DNA from: Alphaproteobacteria bacterium
GTDB taxonomy: Bacteria; Pseudomonadota; Alphaproteobacteria; Micavibrionales; UBA2020
DNA: 64,000 nt
Direction of reading: 5' to 3'
Assembly: GCA_004297545.1 (NCBI GenBank)
Contig: SCTB01000085.1
Span: forward strand, 1-64,000
Positions 40,085 through 52,461 of the stretch are shown in pieces. How positions within the stretch are numbered: the first letter of the stretch is position 1; every line of letters begins with the position of its first letter. Both the position numbers and the translations under genes were made by a program. Below the pieces are notes generated by a model. It saw nothing but the letters and a program-made list of their open reading frames with translations, was not told where the DNA came from and did not search any database.

Positions 40085-40086
40085 GC

Positions 40087-41157
40087 ATGCTGCGCCTGAT
40101 TGTTTTCGCGGCCGTATTCTTCGCCGGCATCGCGGCAGCCTTCGCAGGAACTTCAAATAATAATATCGACGTCCTGATTTCCGGCCACGGCGGGCGCGTG
40201 GACTGGGGGGGCAATAGCCTGATTGCCTATGACCAGCAGGACAAAGACGGCTGGTTCCAGGTCTGGACGATGAAACCGGACGGCACGGGCAGGCATTGCA
40301 TCACTTGCGGCGACGGATTCCCGAAGCGGCACAACGGCAACCCGGCCTGGCATCCGTCGGGGAAATATATCGTCTTCCAGTCGCTGGATGAGAACATCAA
40401 GATGCCCTGGCTGTGGGGCAAGCTTTACCGCATCTATACCAACCCCGGCGCCGGCGTGAACAATAATATATGGATTGCATCCTCCAACGGGAAACGCGCC
40501 TGGCAGATGACCGTGCTCGGCAAAGGCAAGGGTGTGCTGCACCCGCATTTTTCGCATGACGGAAAGACGCTGATATGGGCGGAGATGACCAGCACCAAGC
40601 CCGGCCCCTTCGGCAGCTGGGTGATCCGCAAGGCGGCTTTCATCGAGCGCGGCGGCGGCCCGGCAGTGACGGATGTCGAGACGCTGGCGCCCGGCGACCT
40701 GCAGTTCTATGAAACGCACAGTTTCACGCCGGATGACAAATCCATCGTTTTTACCGGTAAGGCGCTCGATTCGAAAAGCCACGCGCTCGACATATACAGA
40801 TACGACTTCGACAGCAAAAAGCTGACGGTGCTCACCGACCCGGAACTGGACGAATGGGATGAGCACGCGCAGGTATCGCCCGACGGCGCGAAAATACTGT
40901 GGATGTCGAGCGCGGACATCAAGCCAAATACCAGGGGCCCCTTCGTCAAGACCGACTACTGGATGATGAATATCGACGGGTCGGACAAGCAACGCATCAC
41001 CCGCTTCAATGACAAGGGAGCGCCGGAATATCTGCCGGGCAAGGTCGTCTGCGCCGATTCGTCCTGGAGCCCTGACGGCAAAAAATTCATCGCCTATGTC
41101 GAACATAATTCGACGGCGACGAAAGCGGGGGATATTGTGGTGGTGGGGGTGAAATAG
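40087..41157 (+). CDS. Secreted TolB/PD40-like beta-propeller protein, cassette gene 2
   Basis: Signal peptide LRLIVFAAVFFAGIAAAFA; repeated PD40-type motifs (NPAWHPSGKYIVFQS, HPHFSHDGKTLIWAEM, HAQVSPDGAKILWMS, DSSWSPDGKKFIAYV). Confidence 0.85.
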   Translation: MLRLIVFAAVFFAGIAAAFAGTSNNNIDVLISGHGGRVDWGGNSLIAYDQQDKDGWFQVWTMKPDGTGRHCITCGDGFPKRHNGNPAWHPSGKYIVFQSLDENIKMPWLWGKLYRIYTNPGAGVNNNIWIASSNGKRAWQMTVLGKGKGVLHPHFSHDGKTLIWAEMTSTKPGPFGSWVIRKAAFIERGGGPAVTDVETLAPGDLQFYETHSFTPDDKSIVFTGKALDSKSHALDIYRYDFDSKKLTVLTDPELDEWDEHAQVSPDGAKILWMSSADIKPNTRGPFVKTDYWMMNIDGSDKQRITRFNDKGAPEYLPGKVVCADSSWSPDGKKFIAYVEHNSTATKAGDIVVVGVK

Positions 41158-41161
41158 CAAA

Positions 41162-42235
41162 ATGCTCGTCAAATCCCGCCACCGCGGCTTTTCCCTGATC
41201 GAGCTCGCCGTCGTGCTGACGATAGTGGGCCTGCTGCTGACGGCTTTCTTAAGGTTCTATGCCATCATGGACGAAAAGCAACGCATCGAAACGACGAGGA
41301 CGCGCTTGGCTGAAATCCGTACGTCGATGATTTACTACGTGCTGACGCATAACCGCCTGCCCTGTCCCGCAAGTCCCCTGAACCCCCGGACGGCCGACCA
41401 GGAGAAAGACCCCTGCGGCCCGGATGCCAGCGACCCGCCTGACGGCGTGGATACGCATACGGTTATGCTGGAGGGCCGTATCCAGACGGATGAATCGCTC
41501 GATATCTGGACGGGCGTGGTGCCGGTGCGCGACATGCAGCTGGACCCGCAGCTGGCCGTGGACGGCTGGGGCAACCGTTTCAGCTATGCCGTGAGCCGCA
41601 ACCTGACGCTCCCCTTCGGCATGCGCGGCAATCCCGTCCCAAAGGGGCATATTTCGGTCGTCGACGAGAACGGCGCGAACATTCTGGCGGTGCCGGACAC
41701 GGGGCGCTATGTCGTCATCTCGCACGGGCCGTCGGGAGGAGGGGCCTGGACGCGCGACGGCAAGCGGCGCCCCTGCCAGCCCGGCACGCTGGCCTCGAAA
41801 AACTGCGAGAACAGCGGCGCCTTTGTCATCGCGCCGTTCTCTTCCGCGCCGGGCGAGCGCTTTTTCGACAATATCGTCGTCAATGACGACGTCAACGCCG
41901 GCGGGACGCTTCTGGATCATATCGCCATCTGTACGCGCAAGCTGATGTTCTTCGAGCCGGGCGAACCGACCGCCGACAAGGAGGGCTGTGTCCACGCGGA
42001 GGAGGACAACGGCGCCTGGCACGGCATCTGCGTGAAAACGGGCGACCCCAATGCGGAAGAATCCGTCAAGGCGCTGTTAAGGCCGGCTATCGTCGAGGGC
42101 AAGACCTGCGGCTGTCTCCAGGGGTTGGGGTTGGCGCCGATACTGGCGGGCACCTGGCTGCAGGCGCCCGAGATAGCAAGCCACCCGCCCGTCAACGCGA
42201 TGATGAGCCTTTACACATGCGTACGCCAGAAATGA
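41162..42235 (+). CDS. Pseudopilin-like protein with long C-terminal domain, cassette gene 3
   Basis: Type IV N-methylation motif RGFSLIELAVVLTIVGLLLTAFLRFYA; LPCPASPL; AVDGWGNRFSYAVS. Confidence 0.87.
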   Translation: MLVKSRHRGFSLIELAVVLTIVGLLLTAFLRFYAIMDEKQRIETTRTRLAEIRTSMIYYVLTHNRLPCPASPLNPRTADQEKDPCGPDASDPPDGVDTHTVMLEGRIQTDESLDIWTGVVPVRDMQLDPQLAVDGWGNRFSYAVSRNLTLPFGMRGNPVPKGHISVVDENGANILAVPDTGRYVVISHGPSGGGAWTRDGKRRPCQPGTLASKNCENSGAFVIAPFSSAPGERFFDNIVVNDDVNAGGTLLDHIAICTRKLMFFEPGEPTADKEGCVHAEEDNGAWHGICVKTGDPNAEESVKALLRPAIVEGKTCGCLQGLGLAPILAGTWLQAPEIASHPPVNAMMSLYTCVRQK

Positions 42236-43611
42236 CACGACAGGACGCATCGCGCGGCGTAAGCCTGTTCGAGCTGGCCATCGTCATGCTGATTTCAGGC
42301 CTTATGCTGGTCGGTATCATGCGCCTGTTCCAGACGCTGCGGCTCGAGCAAGAGCTGAAAGTGACGCGTACGCGCATCGACAAAATCCAGCAGCAGCTCG
42401 ACGCCTTCGCGGACAGGAACGAGCGCTTCCCCTGCCCCCTGGTGCCCGCAGACGGGCCGATGGCAGGCGAGCCCGCCGGCTGCATCAATCCTGACCTGAA
42501 GCCCGGCGAGCGCGATGTCGCGGCGGGAATCCTGCCCGTCGCGGCGCTGGGACTCACGCCCGACGAGGCGCAGGACGGATGGGGCAACATGTTTACCTAT
42601 GCCGTGAGCGCGATGCTGACGAAAGAGAACGGCATGCGCGGCGTCACGCCGCCTGCGGGCGTCATCGGCCTTGTGAACGGTTATGGCGACAACGTGCTCG
42701 ACAAGCCGGACAGCGGCAGATATGTGATTATCTCTCACGGGCCAGACGGCAGGGGTGGCTTCACACCGGGGGGCCGCGCGATTCCCTGCCGCGAGGGGAC
42801 GCTCTCTGCGCGAAACTGCCATGCGCCGGTTGATTTCGTGGCGGCGTCCTGGAGTATGGCGCCCGGGCCCTATTTCTTCGACAATATCGTCATCGGCGAC
42901 GGGTCGCGGCGTCAGGCGCGGCTCCTTGACCATCTCGATTTCTGCGGGCGGGGCGGCAAATACTATGCGCCGGAGCGCTTTTACGCCGACAAAAACGGCT
43001 GCGTCGCCGACGACAAGGTCTACGGCGCCTGCAGCATCGAGTCCTCGTATATGGATCACGGCTACGGCGACCCCTTCACCGGCGACTGGAACGAAATTCC
43101 GAAGCAGGCGGTGTGGCCCGCCAGACTGGACCTGTACCCGAAAGAAAAGCCGATACTGGGGGCCTGCACCTGCGAGAGAAGCTTTGAGCTCATGAAAATC
43201 GGCGCCGGGGAATTGCCGCTCGATCACCCGGACCCTCCTTATACCCCAAGGCAGGACTGCCAGCGCGCCTACGCCCATTGGCAGCCGGCTATCCTGAAGG
43301 AACATTGCAGCGAGGAGCCGCCCGTGCTGGTGACGCGCGAGATCGAGTGGAAATACGAATACATCTCGACCATGAAAGGAGAGGTCTGGAAGCAGACCGG
43401 CTCGGAATGGAAGCTGGCCACCGGGCAGGGCTGGTCAATATTGCCGCTGATGGCGCTTCATCCCGACACCGGCAAGCTTGTCCACGCCAAGGCGGCAGCG
43501 CACCATGACCCGAACGACCCGGCGCAAACCAGAATTCGTGAGGTTGTCTGGGCGAAGCCGCTGGTGCAGAGGAACCACAAGCGCGCGCTTTACGCCTGTA
43601 TCAGGAAGTGA
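42217..43611 (+). CDS. Pseudopilin-like protein with long C-terminal domain, cassette gene 4
   Basis: RGVSLFELAIVMLISGLMLVGIMRLF; RFPCPLVPADG; AQDGWGNMFTYAVS; overlaps preceding gene by about 19 bp. Confidence 0.87.
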   Translation: MRTPEMTRQDASRGVSLFELAIVMLISGLMLVGIMRLFQTLRLEQELKVTRTRIDKIQQQLDAFADRNERFPCPLVPADGPMAGEPAGCINPDLKPGERDVAAGILPVAALGLTPDEAQDGWGNMFTYAVSAMLTKENGMRGVTPPAGVIGLVNGYGDNVLDKPDSGRYVIISHGPDGRGGFTPGGRAIPCREGTLSARNCHAPVDFVAASWSMAPGPYFFDNIVIGDGSRRQARLLDHLDFCGRGGKYYAPERFYADKNGCVADDKVYGACSIESSYMDHGYGDPFTGDWNEIPKQAVWPARLDLYPKEKPILGACTCERSFELMKIGAGELPLDHPDPPYTPRQDCQRAYAHWQPAILKEHCSEEPPVLVTREIEWKYEYISTMKGEVWKQTGSEWKLATGQGWSILPLMALHPDTGKLVHAKAAAHHDPNDPAQTRIREVVWAKPLVQRNHKRALYACIRK

Positions 43612-44307
43612 TCAGCCGAAAACCTTTTCCCAGTTCGCCTTCAGCGCGCGGTCCATGTCCTGCATCGGCACCTTGATGCCGAGATCAGCCAGCGAGGTGA
43701 CGCCATAGCCGGAAAGCCCGCAGGGGACGATGCCGTTATAATGCGAGAGGTCGGGGTTCACGTTGATGGCGATGCCGTGGTAGGAAACCCATTTTTTCAC
43801 GCGCACGCCGATGGCGGCGATTTTGGATTCCGTGCCCTTGGGGCGACCGTAATTCTTCATGTCGATCCAGATGCCGATGCGGCCTTCGCGGCGCTCGCCC
43901 TGCACGTCGAAGGTCTTCAGCGTTTCGATCGCCCATTCCTCGAGCTGGTGAATATAGGCTTTCAGGTCCGGGGTGCGCTTTTGCAGGTCCAGCATCACAT
44001 AGGCGACGCGCTGGCCCGGCCCGTGATAGGTGTATTGGCCGCCGCGGCCCGCCGCGTGGACGGGAAAGCGGGACTGCAGCAGATCTTTCGGGTCGGCGCT
44101 GGTGCCGGAGGTATAGACCGGCGGATGCTCGAGCAGCCAGACGTAGTCGTTGTCGCCCTTGTCGCGGATCATGCCGACCTTGGCTTCCATGAAAGCGAGC
44201 GCGCGGTCGTAGGCAACGGGACGGTCCGCCACATGCCAGTCGGGCTTGCGGAACGTGGACTTGGGTTTCGCGGGGGCTTTTACCGCAACTTTCTGTGCGA
44301 CAGCCAT
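43612..44307 (-). CDS. lipB: Octanoyltransferase LipB
   Basis: [70 protein letters not shown]; start at 44307. Confidence 0.96.
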   Translation of the reverse strand: MAVAQKVAVKAPAKPKSTFRKPDWHVADRPVAYDRALAFMEAKVGMIRDKGDNDYVWLLEHPPVYTSGTSADPKDLLQSRFPVHAAGRGGQYTYHGPGQRVAYVMLDLQKRTPDLKAYIHQLEEWAIETLKTFDVQGERREGRIGIWIDMKNYGRPKGTESKIAAIGVRVKKWVSYHGIAINVNPDLSHYNGIVPCGLSGYGVTSLADLGIKVPMQDMDRALKANWEKVFG

Positions 44308-44476
44308 GCAAATCACTTTCCAAAAATGTAAAAAGAATTCGCATAACATAATCGAAACTACCCCCGATGAAAAGCCCCCCTTGACATATCGGACGCCAGT
44401 ATCTACAAAAAATTCTACATTCATGAGCAAGTTTGGTCGAAAATTACAGGAATCTGTAAATTAAGGACGGGATTTC

Positions 44477-45001
44477 ATGAGAAACATCTTCAAACGCGTG
44501 GCCGATTCTTTTGACCAGGTCAAACTGATGGTCACCCGCAAGCTGCCGATCCCCGACATGGAAGGCACTGGCAAGTACGTAGAATTTCAGGCCAAACGCG
44601 ACAAGCAGGGCTTCTGGAGCATATCCAGCAAACATAATGTGACATCGGTAACCTACGGCTTCCAGACGGTGAGCCGCGCCTATCAGGCTGCGGTGCTCAA
44701 GCATACCGGACGCAACGTGGAAAAGGGCGACAGCCCCTTAATGAACTTCGACACCGCCTTCCTGATTCTGCGCGATATGGAAGAGGCGCTGCTGAAATTC
44801 AACAATACGCCCGCCGGGAGCGAGCCGCCGAACCATTACATGGCCGCCTACCGGCTGCTGCCGCAGCAGTTCCGCGAGGGGCTGGACGACCTGTTCTTCA
44901 GCCGCACCGAGAAAAAAGGCGAGGTTCTGGCGCCCAAGGCCAGGAAAGACCCCGCCCCCCAGCCGGCCTCCAAGCAGCCCGACCCGCCCAAGCCCAACTG
45001 A
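44477..45001 (+). CDS. Uncharacterised protein
   Basis: Intact ORF with upstream purine-rich ribosome-binding-like sequence (aaggacggga); no family recognised. Confidence 0.6.
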   Translation: MRNIFKRVADSFDQVKLMVTRKLPIPDMEGTGKYVEFQAKRDKQGFWSISSKHNVTSVTYGFQTVSRAYQAAVLKHTGRNVEKGDSPLMNFDTAFLILRDMEEALLKFNNTPAGSEPPNHYMAAYRLLPQQFREGLDDLFFSRTEKKGEVLAPKARKDPAPQPASKQPDPPKPN

Positions 45002-45081
45002 AAAAAGGGTTTTTTAAGGGTGGACTTGACGCTTGGCGGGCCAATCTGATATTGGAATACGGTAATTTGTTCCATCCCGTT

Positions 45082-45166
45082 GCGGTCGTGGCGGAATTGG
45101 TAGACGCACTACCTTGAGGTGGTAGCGGGGCAACCCGTGTAAGTTCGAGTCTTATCGACCGCACCA
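45082..45166 (+). tRNA. tRNA-Leu(GAG)
   Basis: gcggtcgtggcggaattggtagacgcactaccttgaggtggtagcggggcaacccgtgtaagttcgagtcttatcgaccgcacca; long variable arm, anticodon GAG, encoded CCA. Confidence 0.97.
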
Positions 45167-45392
45167 TTCACCTTCGCTCCTTCGGAGCTTCGGCGAACGA
45201 GGGAGAATCAAACGGATTTCGGTAAAGCCAATCCGCCGTAGCCTTGTGCGAAGGCGGATCGACGGCACCAATCTGCGCTCCCTTTCAGGGAGCTTCGGCT
45301 GGCAAGCCCTTCTGATAAAGAAGCAGCTACGGACTTGTCCGCCGAAGCCCCTTGGCGTAGGCGGATTTTCAATCCCAATCGACGGAAAACCA
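45154..45392. repeat. Tandem repeats containing tRNA-Leu 3'-end-like sequence
   Basis: atcgaccgcacca (45154), atcgacggcacca (45258), atcgacggaaaacca (45378); both intervening units share cgctcc...gagcttcggc and tccgccg.agcc...ttg.gcg.aggcgga. Confidence 0.75.
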
Positions 45393-45473
45393 TGCTACCC
45401 TTTTCAAGGGTTTATTTGGTTTTATTGCACATTCACCACGCAACGCAGCCGTTTTAAAAGGCAGGAGTAATCT

Positions 45474-47810
<2,337 letters not shown>

Positions 47811-47826
47811 GGAAGACCGGCAGGGG

Positions 47827-49254
47827 ATGGAAGGCGAAGAAGAAAAAGAAGAAGGGCCTGAGCAGAAGGACCCCGTAACGGAGCAACAGCCTGCGCCGGA
47901 GGACGAGCACAACATCGGCCTGTCGGACGAGTTCATCGCCGAAATCCTCGAGCTCGAAAGCCATTCCTACACCGACCGCATCCAGGAATTGTGCCGCGAC
48001 CTCTCCGCGCCCGACGCCGCGGAACTGCTGGGCAAGGTGGACGTCGAAAAACGCCATCACCTGGTCGAAATCCTCGAAACCGTCATCCCGCCCGATACCT
48101 TCACCTACCTCGACCATGTGATGATGAACGACCTTCTGGAGCACATGACTGACCCGCATGTCGCCTCTATCGTCAACGAGCTCGAAAGCGACGACGCTAT
48201 CTCCCTCATCAACGACCTCGACGGCAAGCGGCGCGTGGACATCCTGCGGCACCTGTCGCGCAAGGTGCGCGCCGCCGTCGAGGAGGGCCTGACCTTCCCG
48301 GAGCAGAGCGCGGGCCGACTGATGCAGCGCGAGTTCGTCGCCATCCCGCAGTTCTGGACCATCGGCAAGACGGTCGACTACCTGCGCGCTGCGGCGGATT
48401 CCCTGCCCGACCGCTTCTATGACATCTTCATCGTCGATCCGGCGCATAAATTCGTAGGCTCCGTCTCGCTGTCCAAGGTGCTCTGCGCGCAGCGCGCCAT
48501 CAAGGTCGACACGCTGGTGAACGAGGAGCATGTCACCATTCCCGTCACGATGGACCAGGAACAGGTCGCCTTCCAGTTCCGCCGCAAGGACCTTTTGTCC
48601 GCGCCCGTGGTGGATGACGACAACCGGCTGATCGGCGTGGTCACGGTCGATGACGTCGTCGACGTTATCGACGCGGAAGCGGAGGAGGACATCCTGAAGC
48701 TGGGGGGCGTTACCGATTCCGACATTCACCGCCCGACGTTTTCGACGGCGCGCCTGCGCTCCACCTGGCTGACCGTCAACCTGATGACGGCGTTTCTGGC
48801 GACGGCGGTCATCAGCATGTTTTCGGATTCCATCGAGAAACTTGTCGCGCTGGCGGCGCTGATGCCGATCGTGGCCTCGATGGGCGGCAACGCGGGAACG
48901 CAGACGCTCACCGTCGTGATCCGCGCGCTGGCGACGAAGGAAGTGTCCTCGGCCAACGCCGTGCGCGTGGTTCTCAAGGAGTGCATCGTCGGCCTGATGA
49001 ACGGCGTGTTCTTTGCACTGCTCATGACTGCCGTTGTTTTCTACTTTTATCAGGACGTGAAACTGGCGCTGGTGATGGCGGCGGCGCTTATCTTCAATCT
49101 CTTTGCGGCCGGCTGCGCAGGCGCGATTATCCCCCTCATCATCTCGAAAGCCGGACTGGACCCCGCCCCCTCCTCCGCGATTTTTCTTACAACAGTGACG
49201 GATGTCGTTGGATTCATGGCATTTCTGGGATTGGCCACCCTGTTTTTGTTTTGA
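47827..49254 (+). CDS. mgtE: MgtE-family magnesium transporter
   Basis: N-terminal MgtE domain, CBS pair, PIVASMGGNAGTQTLTVVIRALA, C-terminal TM region. Confidence 0.96.
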   Translation: MEGEEEKEEGPEQKDPVTEQQPAPEDEHNIGLSDEFIAEILELESHSYTDRIQELCRDLSAPDAAELLGKVDVEKRHHLVEILETVIPPDTFTYLDHVMMNDLLEHMTDPHVASIVNELESDDAISLINDLDGKRRVDILRHLSRKVRAAVEEGLTFPEQSAGRLMQREFVAIPQFWTIGKTVDYLRAAADSLPDRFYDIFIVDPAHKFVGSVSLSKVLCAQRAIKVDTLVNEEHVTIPVTMDQEQVAFQFRRKDLLSAPVVDDDNRLIGVVTVDDVVDVIDAEAEEDILKLGGVTDSDIHRPTFSTARLRSTWLTVNLMTAFLATAVISMFSDSIEKLVALAALMPIVASMGGNAGTQTLTVVIRALATKEVSSANAVRVVLKECIVGLMNGVFFALLMTAVVFYFYQDVKLALVMAAALIFNLFAAGCAGAIIPLIISKAGLDPAPSSAIFLTTVTDVVGFMAFLGLATLFLF

Positions 49255-49334
49255 CATAAACCAAATTCAAGGCCTATACTCAGTCTTTGTCTTTTGACCC
49301 TTACCCGGCCCCGCCACCCGAAGGAACGGACAGG

Positions 49335-49745
49335 ATGATTGCACTGGAATCCACAGAAGAAGCCGAGTTTATCTGTGCCTGCACGGAAGGCGACATCGAC
49401 GCCGTACGCCGGGTGATCGGAAAGCACCCGGAGGCGCTGAATGCGGTGACCAGCGAGGGCCTGACGCCGCTGGCGCACGCCATGGAAAGGGCGCAGGTGG
49501 AGATGGTCGCCTTTCTGCTGGACCAGGGGGCGGATATGAACATCCGCGACACGACGCAGCGCACCCCCTGCGAGCTGGCGGAAGCGCTGGGATTTACTCC
49601 GCTGGCCTCCCTCTTCCGCGCCGTGGCCGAGAAACGCGACCGCGCCGAGCAATGGGCGCAGGTGGTTGCCGCAGTGGAGCAGTATTCAAGCGGTCTCGAA
49701 GCCCCCCTCACCCTGCCCCGCAGAACCTTGCGGCTTTTAAAGTAA
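49335..49745 (+). CDS. Ankyrin-repeat protein
   Basis: EFICACTEGDIDAVRRVIGKHPEALNAVTSEGLTPLAHAMERAQVEMVAFLLDQGADMNIRDTTQRTPCELA. Confidence 0.85.
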   Translation: MIALESTEEAEFICACTEGDIDAVRRVIGKHPEALNAVTSEGLTPLAHAMERAQVEMVAFLLDQGADMNIRDTTQRTPCELAEALGFTPLASLFRAVAEKRDRAEQWAQVVAAVEQYSSGLEAPLTLPRRTLRLLK

Positions 49746-49773
49746 TTTAACCTGCAGCTGCAACGGATGTACA

Positions 49774-50100
49774 TTACATCTCGGCGGTGACGAGGCTGAA
49801 GAGGAGTTTTTTGACCCGGCCGGGTTTCTTGTTGAGATAGATCGTGGCGCCCGTATCGACGCGGCTGGGGACAATTTCCGTCAGAGCGGGGTATTTCTGC
49901 CGGAGTTCATGGCACAGGTTGCCGATTTCGGTATCACGCCCCCGAAGCGACGCGGCGGTATTGAAGGAGACGCTGCTGCGCCCCAGCTTCAGCGCTGCCT
50001 GAATCGCCGCCTCGGCTGATTCGCGGAGGTCCTGGCGGTCCTGCGCGGCAGTCCCGAAATCAAGGTCCAGCCCAGATGTCGTCCCGAGATCCAGTCCCAT
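49774..50100 (-). CDS. Uncharacterised protein
   Basis: Intact ORF, MGLDLGTTSGLDLDFGTAAQ...; no family recognised. Confidence 0.5.
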   Translation of the reverse strand: MGLDLGTTSGLDLDFGTAAQDRQDLRESAEAAIQAALKLGRSSVSFNTAASLRGRDTEIGNLCHELRQKYPALTEIVPSRVDTGATIYLNKKPGRVKKLLFSLVTAEM

Positions 50101-50255
50101 AAAGGCTCCTGTGGTGGCGTTAACTGACGCACCATATACCGAATCGGAGTATTATGTCAAAGAAATTCACGTTTATATGTCCTGTCGCGATTTCAGGCGC
50201 TTTTGAGTATGGTGTGGATAGTCGTTAACGCCATTTTTTTAGCGGGATAACCGTC

Positions 50256-51485
50256 ATGAAAGCTCAGAAAAAGCATCAGGAACACTCCATGTCCAAGAAA
50301 GAATCCTACCAAGCCAAGGCCCTCGATTACCCCTCGCTGAAGTTCGATCTGGGCGAGAATGCCGACATGATCCGGGACACGGTGAGGAAATTCGCGCAGA
50401 GCGCCATCGCCCCCATCGCGGCGGAGGTCGACCATATCAACGAATTCCCGAACCGGCTGTGGCCGGAATTCGGCAAGCTGGGCCTGCTCGGCATGACCGT
50501 CGCGGAGGAATACGGCGGCACCGGCCTTGGCTATATCGAGCATATCATCGCGATGGAAGAGATCAGCCGCGCCTCGGCCAGCATCGGCCTCTCCTACGGC
50601 GCCTTCTCGAACCTCTGTGTGAACCAGATCAGCCTGAACGGCTCGGAAGCACAGAAAAAGAAATACCTGCCGGATCTTTGCGCGGGCAAAAAAATCGGCG
50701 CGCTCGCGATGTCGGAACCCGGCGCGGGATCTGACGTCGTTTCCATGAAGCTGAAGGCCGAAAAGAAAGGCAACCGCTACATTCTGAACGGCAACAAGAT
50801 GTGGATCACCAACGGGCCGGACGCCCATGTGCTGGTGGTCTATGCCAAAACCGACCCCGCCGCGAATTCGAAAGGCATCACGGCCTTTATCATCGAAAGC
50901 GGTTTCAAAGGCTTTTCAACGGCGCAGAAGCTCGACAAGCTGGGTATGCGCGGCTCGAACACCTGCGAGCTCGTCTTCCGCGACTGCGAAGTGCCGGAAG
51001 AAAACGTGCTGGGCCAGGTCGGCAAGGGCGTCAACGTGCTGATGAGCGGCCTCGATTACGAGCGCGCCGTGCTGGCGGCCGGCCCCCTCGGCATCATGCA
51101 GGCCTGCATGGATGTCGTGCTGCCCTATGTGCATGAGCGCAAGCAGTTCGGTCAGAGCATCGGCGAATTCCAGCTGATGCAGGGAAAAATTGCGGATATG
51201 TATGTCGCGCTGAACACAGCCCGCGCCTATGTCTATGCCGTGGGCAAGGCTTGTGACCGCAAGGAAGTCACAAGGAAGGACGCGGCCGGCGCAATCCTGT
51301 ACGCCGCCGAGAAGGCGACGTGGATGGCCCTCGAAGCCATTCAGGCGCTGGGCGGCAACGGCTATATCAACGATTACCCGACGGGCCGCCTGCTGCGCGA
51401 CGCCAAGCTCTATGAAATCGGCGCCGGCACCAGCGAAATCCGCCGCATGCTGATCGGGCGGGAGTTGTTCAAGGAAACGACGTAA
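50256..51485 (+). CDS. Acyl-CoA dehydrogenase (isovaleryl-CoA dehydrogenase-like)
   Basis: [102 protein letters not shown]; start could be internal. Confidence 0.94.
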   Translation: MKAQKKHQEHSMSKKESYQAKALDYPSLKFDLGENADMIRDTVRKFAQSAIAPIAAEVDHINEFPNRLWPEFGKLGLLGMTVAEEYGGTGLGYIEHIIAMEEISRASASIGLSYGAFSNLCVNQISLNGSEAQKKKYLPDLCAGKKIGALAMSEPGAGSDVVSMKLKAEKKGNRYILNGNKMWITNGPDAHVLVVYAKTDPAANSKGITAFIIESGFKGFSTAQKLDKLGMRGSNTCELVFRDCEVPEENVLGQVGKGVNVLMSGLDYERAVLAAGPLGIMQACMDVVLPYVHERKQFGQSIGEFQLMQGKIADMYVALNTARAYVYAVGKACDRKEVTRKDAAGAILYAAEKATWMALEAIQALGGNGYINDYPTGRLLRDAKLYEIGAGTSEIRRMLIGRELFKETT

Positions 51486-51594
51486 CCCTGAAATCCCTGT
51501 TTTTCGGCCATTTTCCTCCTGTTTTGACTTTTGTCACACCAGAACGATATTGATTATTTTATAATGTAATTTGTAGCTCGCGCGAGAGGAACTT

Positions 51595-52437
51595 ATGGAC
51601 GACAACAATAGCAACCCTGACGCAGGCTCCACCGGAAAGGCCGTGCCCTTCCCGGCGACCGAGTTTTTCGACGGCCTGCCGGAACCCGACCTTCTGGCTT
51701 TTGCGACGGCGGCGGAAAAGAAGCATTACGCCAAGGGCGATTACATCTTCGCCCAGGAAAACAACGCCACGCATTTCTATATCGTCATATCCGGCTGGGT
51801 GCGGCTTTACCGCACGACGCCCGATGGGCAGGAAGCCACGGCCGGCGTGCTGACGACGGGCGCGGTCATCGGCGAAAACGCGGTGTTTGAAAACGCCTAC
51901 CAGTATTCCGCACAGGCCATCGAGGCGGCCGAGGTGTCGGCCATTCCGGTCAGCCTGTTCCGGGAGCGCATGGCGCAAAGCCCGAACCTGATGCTGCGCG
52001 TGACGCAGGAGCTGGCCCGCAAGCTGGAAAGCGCGCAGCTGCAGATCGAGCATTCGACCCTGAAATCCGCGCTGCAGCGCGTGGGCTGCCTGCTGCTGCG
52101 CCTGAGCGCGAATATCACCGGCGCCGGCGGCGCCTTCAATTTTCCCTACGACAAAAAGATCGCGGCGCAGCAGCTGGGCATGCAACGCGAGACTTTTTCG
52201 CGCGGGCTGTCGGGCCTGCGCCCCGTCGGCGTGACGGTGAAGGGGAGCGAGATCGGCGTCGACAATTTCCAGCGTCTGACAGATTACGTCTGCAAGGGCT
52301 GTTCCGCCTATCCGGACAAATGCCCGGGCCCGCGCGTCGATGCGTCGGGACGCAAGATGCCGCTTTATAAAAAGCTCTATTTTTTCGTGGGGGGCGTGCT
52401 GTGCGATACCTACGGCGGGCTCCTGCAGATATTCTAG
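51595..52437 (+). CDS. Crp/Fnr-family transcriptional regulator with Cys-rich C-terminal extension
   Basis: cNMP-binding fold (GDYIFAQENNATHFYIVISGWVRLYRTTPDG), HTH KKIAAQQLGMQRETFSRGLSGL, then DYVCKGCSAYPDKCPGPR. Confidence 0.9.
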   Translation: MDDNNSNPDAGSTGKAVPFPATEFFDGLPEPDLLAFATAAEKKHYAKGDYIFAQENNATHFYIVISGWVRLYRTTPDGQEATAGVLTTGAVIGENAVFENAYQYSAQAIEAAEVSAIPVSLFRERMAQSPNLMLRVTQELARKLESAQLQIEHSTLKSALQRVGCLLLRLSANITGAGGAFNFPYDKKIAAQQLGMQRETFSRGLSGLRPVGVTVKGSEIGVDNFQRLTDYVCKGCSAYPDKCPGPRVDASGRKMPLYKKLYFFVGGVLCDTYGGLLQIF

Positions 52438-52461
52438 AATGCTCAAGGCAAGGGGTGTGCC

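Noticed and set aside
47811-47826. M-box riboswitch for mgtE
   Set aside because: Only 16 bp separate maeB and mgtE, so no room for a leader riboswitch here.
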